The notes under the pieces were generated by a model. That model searched no databases. It was not told where the DNA came from and saw only the letters and a program-made list of their open reading frames with translations. The position numbers were made by a program, and so were the translations under genes. From Leptasterias polaris (lineage: Eukaryota; Echinodermata; Asteroidea; Forcipulatida; Asteriidae): a DNA stretch of 64,000 nucleotides. Below, piece by piece: positions 12,793 to 26,400 of this stretch (its first letter is position 1; each line of letters opens with the position of its first letter). The stretch covers positions 4,128,001 through 4,192,000 of the forward strand of contig JAZGTN010000058.1 in NCBI GenBank assembly GCA_037783415.1, given 5' to 3'.

Positions 12793-15700
12793 TTAGCTGT
12801 TCCGACCTAGCTGTCGGAACAGCTATTGTTTTCGTCGAGATTATTATTATTCTTTGTTTCCACTCAAATCCCATAGCATTTGCACACGTTTTTTTCTTTA
12901 AGCCTAATATCCTAGAGCGCAAATACGAAAGAGTTAAATCATATATCAAATTGAAGCTTAGAACATAAACTTAACTCTAAATGTAAAAAATGTTAAAATT
13001 CTTAATTAATTAGCCACTTTACAGCGAGGTGAATATTTAATTAGCCAGACTTTAGAGCACTCTATCTCAAAAAGTAGACGACCGATCGTCAACCTTTTTT
13101 CAGTTTTAGACTTCTTGGGTACTGTAGATGTGCTTTTCGGCCTAAAATGTGGAACGACGTCACAATGACGTCATTTATTGGGCGTTTTCGCCCATGTACA
13201 AAACAAATGGAGATAGTGAAAACAAATCCGACTTCTAGAAACACAGTTTTTTCAATTAAGCTCAAATTAAACGTCCTAGATAACACAAATGTTTCTTAAA
13301 ACAAGAAAGATTTGATTGACGCTCAGTTTAAAAGCATCAAAACGTATTAAAACATTGTCAGTAGAAAATAAACCCAAATTCTCAGACAAATTGAACGCCA
13401 TGGGTACTCTGGCTAGAATTTTATATGTGTTTATATACGAAAAGCAGCCAAATTTTAAAATTTTGAAAAGATTGTAGCGCTGAGGTTCATGTCGTCGTGT
13501 ACCACCACTCAGATCTGCAGGTCGTTATTAAGGTTTTTTTTAGCGTGGACGACGAAAACCTGTTATGCCGTGTTTTATGAGAAATATCCGGCGTTGTAGA
13601 CTTGTCTGCTCTTGGGTCCCGTTCGCCGGAAAACGATATGTTTTAGCAATAAAAAGAGCTGATTGAGGAAAGGTGTGGTAAAGAGAAATTCGTTTTTCAT
13701 GGCTAAACGGTCAGTGTTGGATTTGGGGGTGTGAAGAGACAAAATTACAATACAATTGTATCCCATATGAATTTACTGTTTTAGCCTAAACAAATATAAC
13801 ATACTCGATTGGCATTTCAGGGTAGAAAAATTGTTACGATTACGAATTAAATACAACATCATTTTGTTTACATGCATTTACAGTTATTTTTTAGTAAACT
13901 CGTAATCATTTCTGAAACGGTCAGTTACATGTGTAACCGTTCACATTTATTATGGTCAAAATTTCGCGACACTTTTGAGGATGATTTTTCAACATTTATC
14001 CGAACCGTAATAATGTAGATGTTCAACCGGTTGATCGGATGGTTAACCGTGTGACCGTCACAGGCAGGTTTACAAAGCCTCAGCATTTAAATGTAAACGT
14101 AAACATTTAAACGTTTAACAGGATTATCATTTGGTTAACCGGGTAACCGTGCAATCGATTTGTTGTGGAACGCCCTATAGCGTTCAATGTTTCTTTCAAC
14201 TAATGCCGCACGCAAAGTAATGAAATAACAAAGAATTAAGCCTGTAAATTGGAAACGATATAGGTGTGTTTGGCAATTATTACGGTCAGCATTTCTCAGC
14301 ACTTTTCAAGTGAATTTTTCAACGTTTATCCGAACCGTACAAATGTGAACGTTTAACCGTAAGATCTGTCACTTAACCGTGTAACTGTCACAGGCTTACG
14401 TATAAGCCTGCGCATTCACGAATTGTTGTGGAACGCCCCCTAGCGTGCAATGTTTCTCACAAATATTACTACACGCACAGATGTAATGAAATAACAAAGA
14501 CTATGAGTCTGTAAATTGGGAATGATAAGTGTGTGTTTTATGGGATATTGTGCTGTGAAAATCGTGATCACAGTTATTATGGTAAGCATTACGCGACACT
14601 TTTTAAGTGATTTTTTTCAACGTTTATCCGAACCGTACAAATAAATGTAAACGTTTAACCATAAGATTTGTCACTTAATCGTGTAACCATCACAGGCTTA
14701 CGTATAAGCCTGCGCATTCACGAATTGTTGTGGAACGCCCCCTAGCGTGCAATGTTTCTCACAAATATTACTACACGCACAGATGTAATGAAATAACAAA
14801 GACTATGAGTCTGTAAATTGGGAATGATAAGTGTGTGTTTTATGGGATATTGTGCTGTGAAAATCGTGATCACAGTTATTATGGTCAGCATTTCGCAGCA
14901 CTTTTCAAGTGAATTTTTCAACGTTTATCCGAACTGTACAAATGTGAACGTTTAACCGTAAGATCTGTCACTTAATCGTGTAACCATCACAGGCTTACGT
15001 ATAAGCCTGCGCATTCACGAATTGTTGTGGAACGCCCCCTAGCGTGCAATGTTTCTCACAAATATTACTACACGCACAGATGTAATGAAATAACAAAGAC
15101 TATGAGTCTGTAAATTGGGAATGATAAGTGTGTGTTTTATGGGATATTGTGCTGTGAAAATCGTGATCACAGTTATTATGGTCAGCATTACGCGGCACTT
15201 TTTAAGTGATTTTTGCAACGTTTATCCGAACCGTACAAATAAATGTAAACGTTTAACCGTAAGATCTGTCACTTAACCGTGTAACCGTCACAGGCTTATG
15301 TATAAGCCTGAGCATTCACGGTTATTTTTGGTCAACATACCGTTTCTGAAACAGTTGGTGACCCGTGTAACAGCAGTTTCATAAACAAAATTTCAAGTAA
15401 AAAAACCTGTTTACACAACCTTGCATGTGACCTAATATCCTAAAGCGTACAAATATGAAAGAGTTAGATCCTATATCAAATTGAAGCTTAGTAGTACATG
15501 AACTTAACTCTCAATGTAATTTTTTTTTATATTCTGAATTAATTAGCCCATTTACAGCGAGGTGAATATTTAATTAGCCAATCTTGAGAGCACTATATCT
15601 CGAAATGTATACAACCGATCGTCAAACTGTTTTCAGTTATAGACTCCTTGGGCATTAGAGATTAGCCCTGAGCAACCGTGACCCCATGTTGACCTTTACT

Positions 15701-16221
15701 AACGGGTCAACCGGAAGTGGGACCCTATCTCAAGAACTACACAACCGATTTTCAAACTTGTTTTCAGTTATAGACTCCTTGGGCATTGGAGTTTAGCCTT
15801 AGGGTAACCGTGACCCCATGTTGACCTTTACTTCCGGGTCAACCGGAAGTGGGACCATATCTCAAGAATTACACTACCGATTTTCAAACTTTTTTTCAGT
15901 TATAGACTCCTTGGCCATTGTAGATCAACATTGGATAACGGTGACCTCATGTTGACCTTTACTTCCGGATCAACCGGAAGTAAGACCATATCTCAAGAAC
16001 TACACAACCGATTGTCAAACTGTTTTAAGTTTTAGACTCCTTGGGCATGGGTATTAGCCTTGGGTAACCGTGACCCCATGTTGACCTTTACTTCCGGGTC
16101 AACCGGAAGTGGGACCATATCTCAAGAACTACACACCCGATTTTCAATTTCTTTTCAGTTATAAACCCTTTGAAAATTACAGGAACAGCTCTGTGTTTGT
16201 TGACAAACCCTTAAGCTCTGG
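12793..16221 (+). repeat. Array module 6 (mosaic)
   Basis: A 3.43-kb module. Its first ~930 bases copy module 5, including the junction hairpin at 12795-12824. After about 13730 it switches to a different variant (CTGAAACGGTCAGTTACATG start type), with extra ~300-bp sub-repeats at 14390, 14690 and 14988. It ends CTGG instead of CTAG (16218-16221), followed by a T run. The switch suggests gene conversion or recombination between module types. Confidence 0.8.
14280..15320 (+). repeat. ~300-bp sub-repeats inside module 6
   Basis: The phrase CACAGGCTTACGTATAAGCC recurs at about 14389, 14690 and 14988, and a related copy follows near 15288. The copies differ by single bases, so they duplicated locally. 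TTACGTATAAGCC is preceded by AGGC, giving a small GGCTTA/TAAGCC hairpin in each copy. Confidence 0.8.
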
Positions 16222-19200
16222 TTTTTTTTTTTATTCTTTGTTTCCACTCAAATCCCATAGCATTTGCACACGTTTTTTTCTTTAAGCCTAATATCCTAGA
16301 GCGCAAATACGAAACAGTTAAATCATATATCAAATTGAAGCTTAGAACATAAACTTAACTCTAAATGTAAAAAAAATTAAAATTCTTAATTAATTAGCCA
16401 CTTTACAGCGAGGTGAATATTTAATTAGCCAGACTTTAGAGCACTGTATCTCAAAAAGTAGACGACCGATCGTCAAACTTTTTTCAGTTTTAGACTTCTT
16501 GGGTACTGTAGATGTGCTTTTCGGCCTAAAATGTGGAACGACGTCACAATGACGTCATTTATTGCGCGTTTTCGCCCATGTACAAAACAAATAGAGATAG
16601 TGAAAACAAATCCGACTTCTAGAAACACAGTTTTTTCAATTAAGCTCAAATTAAACGTCCTAGATAACACAAATGTTTCTTAAAACAAGAAAGATTTGAT
16701 TGACGCTCAGTTTAAAAGCATCAAAACGTATTAAAACATTGTAAGTAGAAAATAAACCCAAATTCTCAGACAAATTGAACGCCATGGGTACTCTGACTTG
16801 AATTTGATATGTGTTTATTACCGACAGAGTATTTTTTTCCAATTTTTTTTAAAGTAAAAAAACCCGCACCGTTAAACTCGTATAGCGCCCTCAATCTTTC
16901 TAGGGTTTCCTAGATTCGTTCAAGCCCTAAACCCATTTATGACCTGTGTTGTAGACGTTTATGTAGAATATACATAGAGTCATCATTCCTGTCGCCGACT
17001 GACACAAGTCTACGTTCATTCACAAGAATCGAAAAGAATTTGTCTTGCTTTCCAGCGCAGCGTCGCGTCGTCGTGTAGTCAGATAGTTATTCAGATTTCA
17101 CCGTGGACGTAAAGAATATGAGTGCCGTTGTCTTGTCCATGGTTTGGGGTGGCAAACTTGTATCCGCTTAAGGTCCCGTTCGCCGGGAAAACAATATGTT
17201 TAACATTTCTTGTGCAAAGGCATTACTTCAGGAAACCGCGATGTATCAGTTACAAAACTTGATGGCCCTTGCAATAAGGCAATAAAAAGCTGATTTAGGA
17301 AATGAGTGGTAAAGAGAAAATCGTTTTTCATGGCTAAACGGTCAGTGTTGGATTTGGGGTTGTGGAAGAGACAAAATTACAATACAATCGTATCCCATAT
17401 GAATTTACTGTTTTAGTCTAAACAAATATAACATACTCGATTGGCATTTCAGGGTAGGAAAAATGTTACGATTACGAATTAAATACATCATTTTGTTTAC
17501 ATGCATTTACAGTTATTTTTTAGTAAACTCGTAATCATTTCTGAAACGGTCAGTTACATATGTGTAACCGTTCACATTTATTATGGTCAAAATTTCGCGA
17601 CACTTTTTGAGGATGATTTTTCAACATTTATCCGAACCGTAATATTGTAGATGTTCAACCGGTTGATCGGATGGTTAACCGTGTGACCGTCACAGGCAGG
17701 CTTACAAAGCCTTGGCATTTAAATGTAAACGTAAACATTTATACGTTTAACAGGATTATCATTTGGTTATATGGTTATACCGGGTAACCGTGCAATCGAT
17801 TTGTTGTGGAACGCCCTCTAGCGTTCAATGTTTCTTTCAACTAATGCCGCACTCAAAGTAATGAAATAACAAAGAATTAAGCCTGTAAATTGGAAACGAT
17901 ATAGGTGTGTTTGGCAATTATTATGGTCAGCATTTCGCAGCACTTTTCAAGTGAATTTTTCAACGTTTATCCGAACCGTACAAATGTGAACGTTTAACCG
18001 TAAGATCTGTCACTTAACCGTGTAACCGTCACAGGCTTACGTATAAGCCTGCGCATTCACGAATTGTTGTGGAACGCCCCCAAGCGTGCAATTTTTCTCA
18101 CAAATATTACTACACGCACAGATGTAATGAAATAACAAAGACTACGAGTCTGTAAATTGGGAATGATAAGTGTGTGTTTTATGGGATATTGTGCTGTGAA
18201 AATCGTGATCACAGTTATTATGGTCAGCATAATACGCGGCACTTTTTAAGTGATTTTTTTCAACGTTTATCCGAACCGTACAAATAAATGTAAACGTTTA
18301 ACCGTAAGATCTGTCACTTAACTGTGCAACCGTCACAGGCTTACGTAAGCCTGAGCATTCACAGTTATTTTTTGTCAACATACCGTTTCTGAAACAGTTG
18401 GTGACCCATGTAACAGCAGTTTAAACAAAATTTCAAGTAAAAAAAAACTGTTTACACAACCATGCATGTGACCTAATATCCTAAAGCGTAAAAATATGAA
18501 AGAGTTAGATCCTATATTAAATTGAAGCTTAGTAGTACATGAACTTAACTCTCAATGTAATTTTTTTGTTTAATTCTTAATTAATTAGCCCATTTACAGT
18601 GAGGTGAATATTTAATTAGCCAAACTTGTTTCTGTCATATCTCAAGAAGTATACACCCGATCCACAAACTTTTTTAATTTATAGACTCCTAGGGCATTGA
18701 AGATTAGCCTTGGGTAACCGTGACCCCATGTTGACCTTTACCTACGGGTCAACCGGAAGTGGGACCATATCTCAAGAATTACACAGCCGATTTTCAAACT
18801 TTTTTCAGTTATAGACTCCTTGGGCATTGCAGATTAGCCTTGGGTAACCGTGACCCCATGTTGACCTTTACCTAAGGGTCAACCGGAAGTGGGACCATAT
18901 CTCAAGATTTACACAACCGATTTTCAAACTGTTTTCAGTTATAGACTCCTAGGGCATTGAAGATTAGCCTTGGTAACCGTGACCCCATGTTGACCTTTAC
19001 CTAAGGGTCAACCGGAAGTGGGACCATATCTCAAGAATTACTTAACCGTTTTTGAAACTTTTTTCAGTTCTAGACTCCTTGGGCATTGTAGATCAACCTT
19101 GGATAACCGTGACCTGATGTAAACCTTTACTTCCGGGTCAACCGGAAGTGGGACCATAGCTCAAGAAGTGAACAACCGATTTTCAAACCTTTTTTCAGTT

Positions 19201-19391
19201 ATAGACTCCTTGGCCATTGTATATCAACCTTGGATAACGGTGACCTCATGTTGACCTTTACTTCCGGGTCAACCGGAAGTAAGACCATATCTCAAGAACT
19301 ACACACCTGATTTTCATTTTCTTTTCAGTTTTAAACTCTTTGAAAATTACAGGAACAGCTCTGTGTTTGTTGACAAACACTTAAGCTCTAG
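16222..19391 (+). repeat. Array module 7, recent copy of module 2
   Basis: A 3.17-kb module that follows module 2 at a fixed offset of 14614 over about 3.1 kb, with only scattered differences. Both share the GAAACAGTT variant that other modules lack. The minisatellite is at about 18640-19340 and CTAG at 19388-19391. Confidence 0.85.
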
Positions 19392-20225
19392 TTATTATTA
19401 TTCTTTGTTTCCACTCAAATCCCATAGCATTTGCACACGTTTTTTCTTTAAGCCTAATATCCTAGAGCGCAAATACGAAAGAGTTAAATCATATATCAAA
19501 TTGAAGCTTAGAACATAAACTTAACTCTAAATGTAAAAAATGTTAAAATTCTTAATTAATTAGCCACTTTACAGCGAGGTGAATATTTAATTAACCAGAC
19601 TTTAGAGCACTGTATCTCAAAAAGTAGACGACCGATCGTCAAACTTTTTCCAGTTTTAGACTTATTGGGTACTGTAGATGTGCTTTTCGGCCTAAAATGT
19701 GGAACGACGTCACAATGACGTCATTTATTGCGCGTTTTCGCCCGTGTACAAAACAAATGGAGATAGTGAAAACAAATCCGACTTCTAGAAACACAGTTTT
19801 TTCAATTAAGCTCAACTTTAACGTCCTGGATTCACAAATGTTTCTTAAAACAAGAAAGGTTTTATAGACGATCAGTTTAAAAGCATCAAAACTTATTAAA
19901 ACATTGTCAGTAGGAAAAAAACCCAAAATTATCAGGCAAATTGAACGCCATGGGTACTCTGACTTGAATTTGATATGTGTTTATTAACGACAGAGTAAAT
20001 TTTTTCCGTTTTATTTTAAGTAAAAAAATACGCACCGTTAAACTCGTATAGCGCCCTCAATCTTTCTAGGGTTTCCTAGATTCGTTCAAGCCCTAAACCC
20101 ATTTATGACCCGTGTTGGAGACGTTTATGTAGAATATACATAGAGTCATCATTCCTGTCGCCGACTGACACAAGTCAACGTTCATTCACAAGAATCGAAA
20201 AGAATTTGTCTTGCTATCAGCGCAG

Positions 20226-20460
20226 CGTCGTCGATCGTCGTCGATCGTCGTCGATCGTCGTCGATCGTCGTCGATCGTCGTCGATCGTCGTCGATCGTCG
20301 TCGATCGTCGTCGATCGTCGTCGATCGTCGTCGATCGTCGTCGATCGTCGTCGATCGTCGTCGATCGTCGTCGATCGTCGTCGATCGTCGTCGATCGTCG
20401 TCGATCGTCGTCGATCGTCGTCGATCGTCGTCGATCGTCGTCGATCGTCGTCGATCGTCG
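20226..20460. repeat. Decanucleotide microsatellite (TCGATCGTCG)n
   Basis: About 23 perfect tandem copies of a 10-bp unit that contains the palindrome CGATCG. Because 10 is not a multiple of 3, every frame is open for a stretch and reads as a 10-residue serine/arginine repeat; that is an artefact. Sister modules have only a short GTCGTCG run at the same place. Confidence 0.95.
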
Positions 20461-20937
20461 TGTAGTCAGATAGTTATTCAGATTTCACCGTGGACGTAAA
20501 GAATACGAGTGCCGTGTTCTTGTCCATAATTTGGGGTGGCAAACTTGTATGCGCTTAGGTCCCGTTCGCCGGGAAAACGATATGTTTAACATTTCTTGTG
20601 CAAAGGCATTACTTCAGGAAACCGCGATGTATCAGTTACAAAACTTGATGGCCCTTGCAATAAGGCAATAAAAAGCTGATTGAGGAAAGGAGTGGTAAAG
20701 AGAAAATCGTTTTTCATGGCTAAACGGTCAGTGTTGGATTTGGGGTTGTGGAAGAGACAAAATTACAATACAATCGTATCCCATATGAATTGACTGTTTT
20801 AGCCTAAACAAATATAACATACTCGATTGGCATTTCAGGGTAGAACAATTTTTACGATTACGAATTAAATACAACATCATTTTTGTTTACATGCATTTAC
20901 AGTTAATTTTTAGTAAACTCGTAATAATTTCTGAAAC

Positions 20938-20979
20938 GACCATAATAAATGTGAACGGTTGTTCACATTTATTATGGTC
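20938..20979. repeat. Perfect 19-bp inverted repeat, 4-nt spacer
   Basis: The left arm GACCATAATAAATGTGAAC (20938-20956) and right arm GTTCACATTTATTATGGTC (20961-20979) pair perfectly around GGTT. Other modules keep only one arm or the other at this point. Confidence 0.9.
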
Positions 20980-22309
20980 AAAATTTTGCGACACTTTTTG
21001 AAGATGATTTTTCAACATTTATCCGAACCGTAATAATGTAGATGTTCAACCGGTTGATTGGATGGTTAACCGTGTGACCGTCACAGGCAGGCTTACAAAG
21101 CCTCAGCATTTAAATGTAAACGTAAACATTTAAACGTTTAACAGGATTATTGTTTGGTTAACCGGGTAACTGTGCAATCGATTTGTTGTGGAACGCCCTC
21201 TAGCGTTCAATGTTTCCTTCAACTAATGCCACACGCAAAGTAATGAAATAACAAAGAATTAAACCTGTAAATTGGAAACGATATAGGTGTGTTTGGCAAT
21301 TATTATGGTCAGCATTTCGCAGCACTTTTCAAGTGAATTTTTCAACGTTTATCCGAACCGTACAAATGTGAACGTTTAGCCGTAAGATCTGTCACTTAAC
21401 CGTGTAACCGTCACAGGCTTACGTATAAGCCTGCGCATTTATGAATTGTTGTGGAACGCCCTCTAGCGTTCAATGTTTCTTGCAACTAATGCCGCACACA
21501 AAGTATTGGGTGTGTGTGGCAATTATTATGGTCAGCATTTTGCAGCACTTTTCAAGTGAATTTTTCAACGTTTATCCGAACCGTACAAATGTGAACGTTT
21601 AACCGTAAGATCTGTCACTTAATCGTGTAACCGTCACAGGCTTACGTATAAGCCTGCGCATTCACGAATTTTTGTGGAACGCCCCCTAGCGTGCAATGTT
21701 TCTCACAAATATTGCTACATGCACAGATGTAATGAAATAACAAAGACTACGAGTCTGTAAATTGGAATGATTTGTGTGTGTGTTTTATGGGATATTGTGC
21801 TGTGAAAACCGTAATCACAGAAACGATATAGGTGTAAATTGGAAACGATATAGGTGTAAATTGGAAACGATATAGGTGTGTTTGGCAATTATTATGGTCA
21901 GCATTACGCGGCACTTTTTAAGTGATTTTTTCAACGTTTATTCGAACCGTACAAATAAATGTAAACGTTTAACCGTAAGATCTGTCTCTTAACCGTGTAA
22001 CCGTCACAGGCTTATGTATAAGCCTGAGCATTCACGGTTATTTTTGGTCAACATACCGTTTCTGAAACAGTTGGTGACCCGTGTAACAGCAGTTTCATAA
22101 ACAAAATTTCAAGTAAAAAAACCTGTTTACACAACCTTGCATGTGACCTATTATCCTAAAGCATACAAATATGAAAGAGTTAGGTCCTATATCAAATTGA
22201 AGCTTAGTACATGAACTTAACTCTCAATGTAATATTTTTTTTTATTCTTAATTGATTTGCCCATTTACAGTGAGGTGAATATTTAATTAGCCAATCTTGA
22301 GATCACTGT

Positions 22310-23355
22310 ATCTCGAAAAGCCTTGGGTAACCGTGACCCCATGTTGACCTTTACCTATGGGTCAACCGGAAGTGGGACCATATCTAAAGAACTACACAAC
22401 CGATTTTCAAACTTTGTTCAGTTATAGACTCCTTGGGCATTGGAAATTAGCCTTGGGTAACCGTGACCCCATGCTGACCTTTACTTCCGGGTCAACCGGA
22501 AGTGGGACCATATCTCAAGAACTACACAGCCGATTTTAAAACTTTTTTCAGTTCTAGACTCCTTGGGCATGGGATATTAGCCTTGGGTAACCATGACCCC
22601 ATGTTGACCTTTACTTCCAGGTCAACCGGAAGTGGGACCATATCTCAAGAATTACACAACTGATTTTCAAACTGTTTTCAGTTATAGACTCCTTGGGCAT
22701 TGCAGATTAGCCTTGGGTAACCGTGACCCCATGTTGACCTTTACCTACGGGCCAACCGGAAGTGGGACCATATTTCAAGAATTACACAGCCGATTTTCAA
22801 ACTTTTTTCAGATAGACTCCTAGGGCATTGAAGGTTAGCCTTGGGTAACCGTGACCCCATGTTGACCTTTACCTAAGGGTCAACCGGAAGTGGGACCATA
22901 TCTCAAGAATTACACAACCGATTTTCAAACTTTTTTCAGTTATAGACTCCTTGGGCATTGAAGATTAGCCTTGGGTAACCGTGACCCCATGTTGACCTTT
23001 ACCTACGGGTCAACCGGAAGTGGGACCATATCTCAAGATTTACACAACCGATTTTCAAACTGTTTTCAGTTATAGACTTGTGGGCATTGAAGACTAGCCT
23101 TGGGTAACCGTGACCCCATGTTGACCTTTACCTATAGGTCAACCGGAAGTGGGACCGGAAGTGGGACCATATCTCAAGAGTTACACAGCCGATTTTCAAA
23201 CTTTTTTCAGTTATAGACTCCTTGGGCATTGCAGATTAGCCTTGGGTAACCATGACCCCATGATGACCTTTACTTCCAGGTCAACCGGAAGTGAAACCAC
23301 ATCTCAAGAACAAAACAACCGATATTCAATTTCTTTTCAGTTATAAACCATTTGA
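22310..23355 (+). repeat. 130-bp minisatellite (longest run)
   Basis: The phrase GGGACCATATCTCAAGAAC starts at 22374, 22504, 22634, 22764, 22892 and onward, a period of 128-130. Each copy ends in a near-palindrome, ACTTCCGGGTCAACCGGAAGT (TTCCGG...CCGGAA). Every module carries such a run with 3-8 copies, so copy number here is one cause of module length variation. Confidence 0.85.
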
Positions 23356-23444
23356 GCAGTAAATGTTAGACAAGGGTAAAATTTTGTTTATGAATCAGAA
23401 AACCGGAACAGCTTCGTGTTTGTACACAAACACCTCAAGTCTAG

Positions 23445-26400
23445 TTATATTTATTATTATTCTTTGTTTCCACTCAAATCCCATAGCATTTGCACACGTT
23501 TTTTTCTTTAAGCCTAATATCCTAGAGCGCAAATACGAAAGAGTTAAATCATATATCAAATTGAAGCTTAGAACATAAACTTAACTCTAAATGTAAAAAA
23601 TGTTAAAATTCTTAATTAATTAGCCACTTTACAGCGAGGTGAATATTTAATTAGCCAGACTTTAGAGCACTGTATCTCAAAAAGTAGACGACCGATCGTC
23701 AAACTTTTTTCAGTTTTAGACTTCTTGGGTACTGTAGATGTGCTTTTCGGCCTAAAATGTGGAACGACGTCACAATGACGTCATTTATTGCGCATTTTCG
23801 CCCGTGTACAAAACACATGGAGATAGTGAAAACAAATCCGACTTCTAGAAACACAGTTTTTTCAATTAAGCTCAACTTTAACGTCCTGGATTCACAAATG
23901 TTTCTTAAAACAAGAAAGGTTTTATAGAGGATCAGTTTAAAAGCATCAAAACTTATTAAAACATTGTCAGTAGAAAAAAAACCCAAAATTATCAGGCAAA
24001 TTGAACGCCATGGGTACTCTGACTAGAATTTGATATGTGTTTATTAACGACAAAGTAATTTTTTTTCATTTTTTTTAAAGTAAAAAAACCCGCACCGTTA
24101 AACTCGTATAGCGCCCTCAATCTTTCTAGGGTTTCCTAGATTCGTTCAAGCCCTAAACCCATTTATGACCCGTGTTGTAGACGTTTATGTAGAATATACA
24201 TAGAGTCATCATTCCTGTCGCCGACTGACACAAGTCTACGTTCATTCACAAGAATCGAAAAGAATTTGTCATGCTATCAGCGCAGCGTCGTCGTCGTGTA
24301 GTCAGATAGTTATTCAGATTTTACCGTGGACGTAAAGAATATGAGTGCCGTGTTCTTGTCCATGGTTTGGGGTGGCAAACTTGTATGCGCTTAGGTCCCG
24401 TTCGCCGGGAAAACGATATGTTTAACATTTCTTGTGCAAAGGCATTACTTCAGGAAACCGCGATGTATCAGTTACAAAACTTGATGGCCCTTGCAATAAG
24501 GCAATAAAAAGCTGATTGAGGAAAGGAGTGGTAAAGAGAAAATCGTTTTTCATGGCTAAACGGTCAGTGTTGGATTTGGGGTTGTGGAAGAGACAAAATT
24601 ACAATACAATCGTATCCCATATGAATTTACTGTTTTAGCCTAAACAAATATAACATACTCGATTGGCATTTCAGGGTAAAAAAATTGTTACGATTACGAA
24701 TTAAATACAACATCATTTTGTTTACATGCATTTACAGTTATTTTTTAGTAAACTCGTAATCATTTCTGAAACGATCAGTTACATGTGTAACCGTTCACAT
24801 TTATTATGGTCAAAATTTCGCGACACTTTTGAGGATGATTTTTCAACATTTATCCGAACCGTAATAATGTAGATGTTCAACCGGTTGATCGGATGGTTAA
24901 CCGTGTGACCGTCACAGGCAGGCTTACAAAGCCTCGGCATTTAAATGTAAACGTAAACATTTAAACGTTTAACAGGATTATCATTTGGTTAACCGGGTAC
25001 CGGGTAACCGTGCAATCGATTTGTTGTGGAACGCCCTCTAGCGTTCAATGTTTCTTTCAACTAATGCCGCACGCAAAGTAATGAAATAACAAAGAATTAA
25101 GCCTGTAAATTGGAAACGATATAGGTGTGTTTGGCAATTATTATGGTCAGCATTTCGCAGCACTTTTCAAGTGATTTTTTCAACATTTACCCGAACCGTA
25201 CAAATGTGAACGTTTAACCGTAAGATCTGTCACTTAACCGTGTAACTGTCACAGGCTTACGTATAAGCCTGCGCATTCACGAATTGTTGTGGAACGCCCC
25301 CTAGCGTGCAATGTTTCTCACAAATATTGCTACACGCACAGATGTAATGAAATAACAAAGACTATGAGTCTGTAAATTGGAAATGATAAGTGTGTGTTTT
25401 ATGGGATATTGTGCTGTGAAAATCGTGATCACAGTTATTATGGTCAGCATTACTCGGCACTTTTTAAGTGATTTTTTCAACAATTATCCGAACCGTACAA
25501 ATAAATGTAAACGTTTAACCATAAGATCTGTCACTTAACCGTGTAACCGTCACAGGCTTACGTATAAGCCTGCGCATTCACGAATTGTTGTGGAACGCCC
25601 CCAGCGTGTAATTTTTCTCACAAATATTGCTACACGCACAGATGTAATGAAATAACAAAGACTATGAGTCTGTAAATTGGGAATGATAAGTGTGTGTTTT
25701 ATGGGATATTGTGCTGTGAAAATCGTGATCACAGTTATTATGGTCAGCATTACTCGGCACTTTTTAAGTGATTTTTTCAACGTTTATCCGAACCGTACAA
25801 ATAAATGTAAACGTTTAACCATAAGATCTGTCACTTAACCGTAAGATCTGTCACTTAACCGTGTAACCGTCACAGGCTTACGTATAAGCCTGCGCATTCA
25901 CGAATTGTTGTGGAACGCCCCCAGCGTGCAATTTTTCTCACAAATATTGCTACACGCACAGATGTAATGAAATAACAAAGACTATGAGTCTGTAAATTGG
26001 GAATGATATGTGTGTGTTTTATGGAATATTGTGCTGTGAAAATCGTGATCACAGTTATTATGGTCAGCATTACGCGGCACTTTTTAAGTGATTTTTTCAA
26101 CGTTTATCCGAACCGTACAAATAAATGTAAACGTTTAACCGTAAGATCTGTCACTTAACCGTGTAACCGTCACAGGCTTATGTATAAGCCTGAGCATTCA
26201 CGGTTATTTTTGGTCAACATACCGTTTCTGAAACAGTTGGTGACCCGTGTAACAGCAGTTTCATGAACAAAATTTCAAGTAAAAAAACCTGTTTACACAA
26301 CCTTGCATGTGACCTAATATCCTAAAGCGTACGAATATGATGAAAGAGTTAGATCCTATACCAAATTGAAGCTTAGTACATGAGCTTAGCTCTCAATGTT

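Larger units (their letters stand above)
19392..23444 (+). repeat. Array module 8, with decamer expansion
   Basis: The longest module, 4.05 kb. It has a private decanucleotide expansion (20226-20460), a perfect 19-bp inverted repeat (20938-20979), a local triplication of GAAACGATATAGGTGTAAATTG near 21820-21890, and about eight copies of the 130-bp minisatellite (22310-23355). It ends with hairpin GTGTTTGT/ACAAACAC at 23416-23433 and CTAG at 23441-23444. Confidence 0.85.

Noticed and set aside
20206..20499. 97-residue frame of arginine/serine/valine repeats
   Set aside because: Produced by the 10-bp microsatellite read in all three frames.
22310..23355. Regularly spaced repeats suggestive of CRISPR
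   Set aside because: Units are contiguous 130-bp copies without unique spacers, and the genome is eukaryotic.
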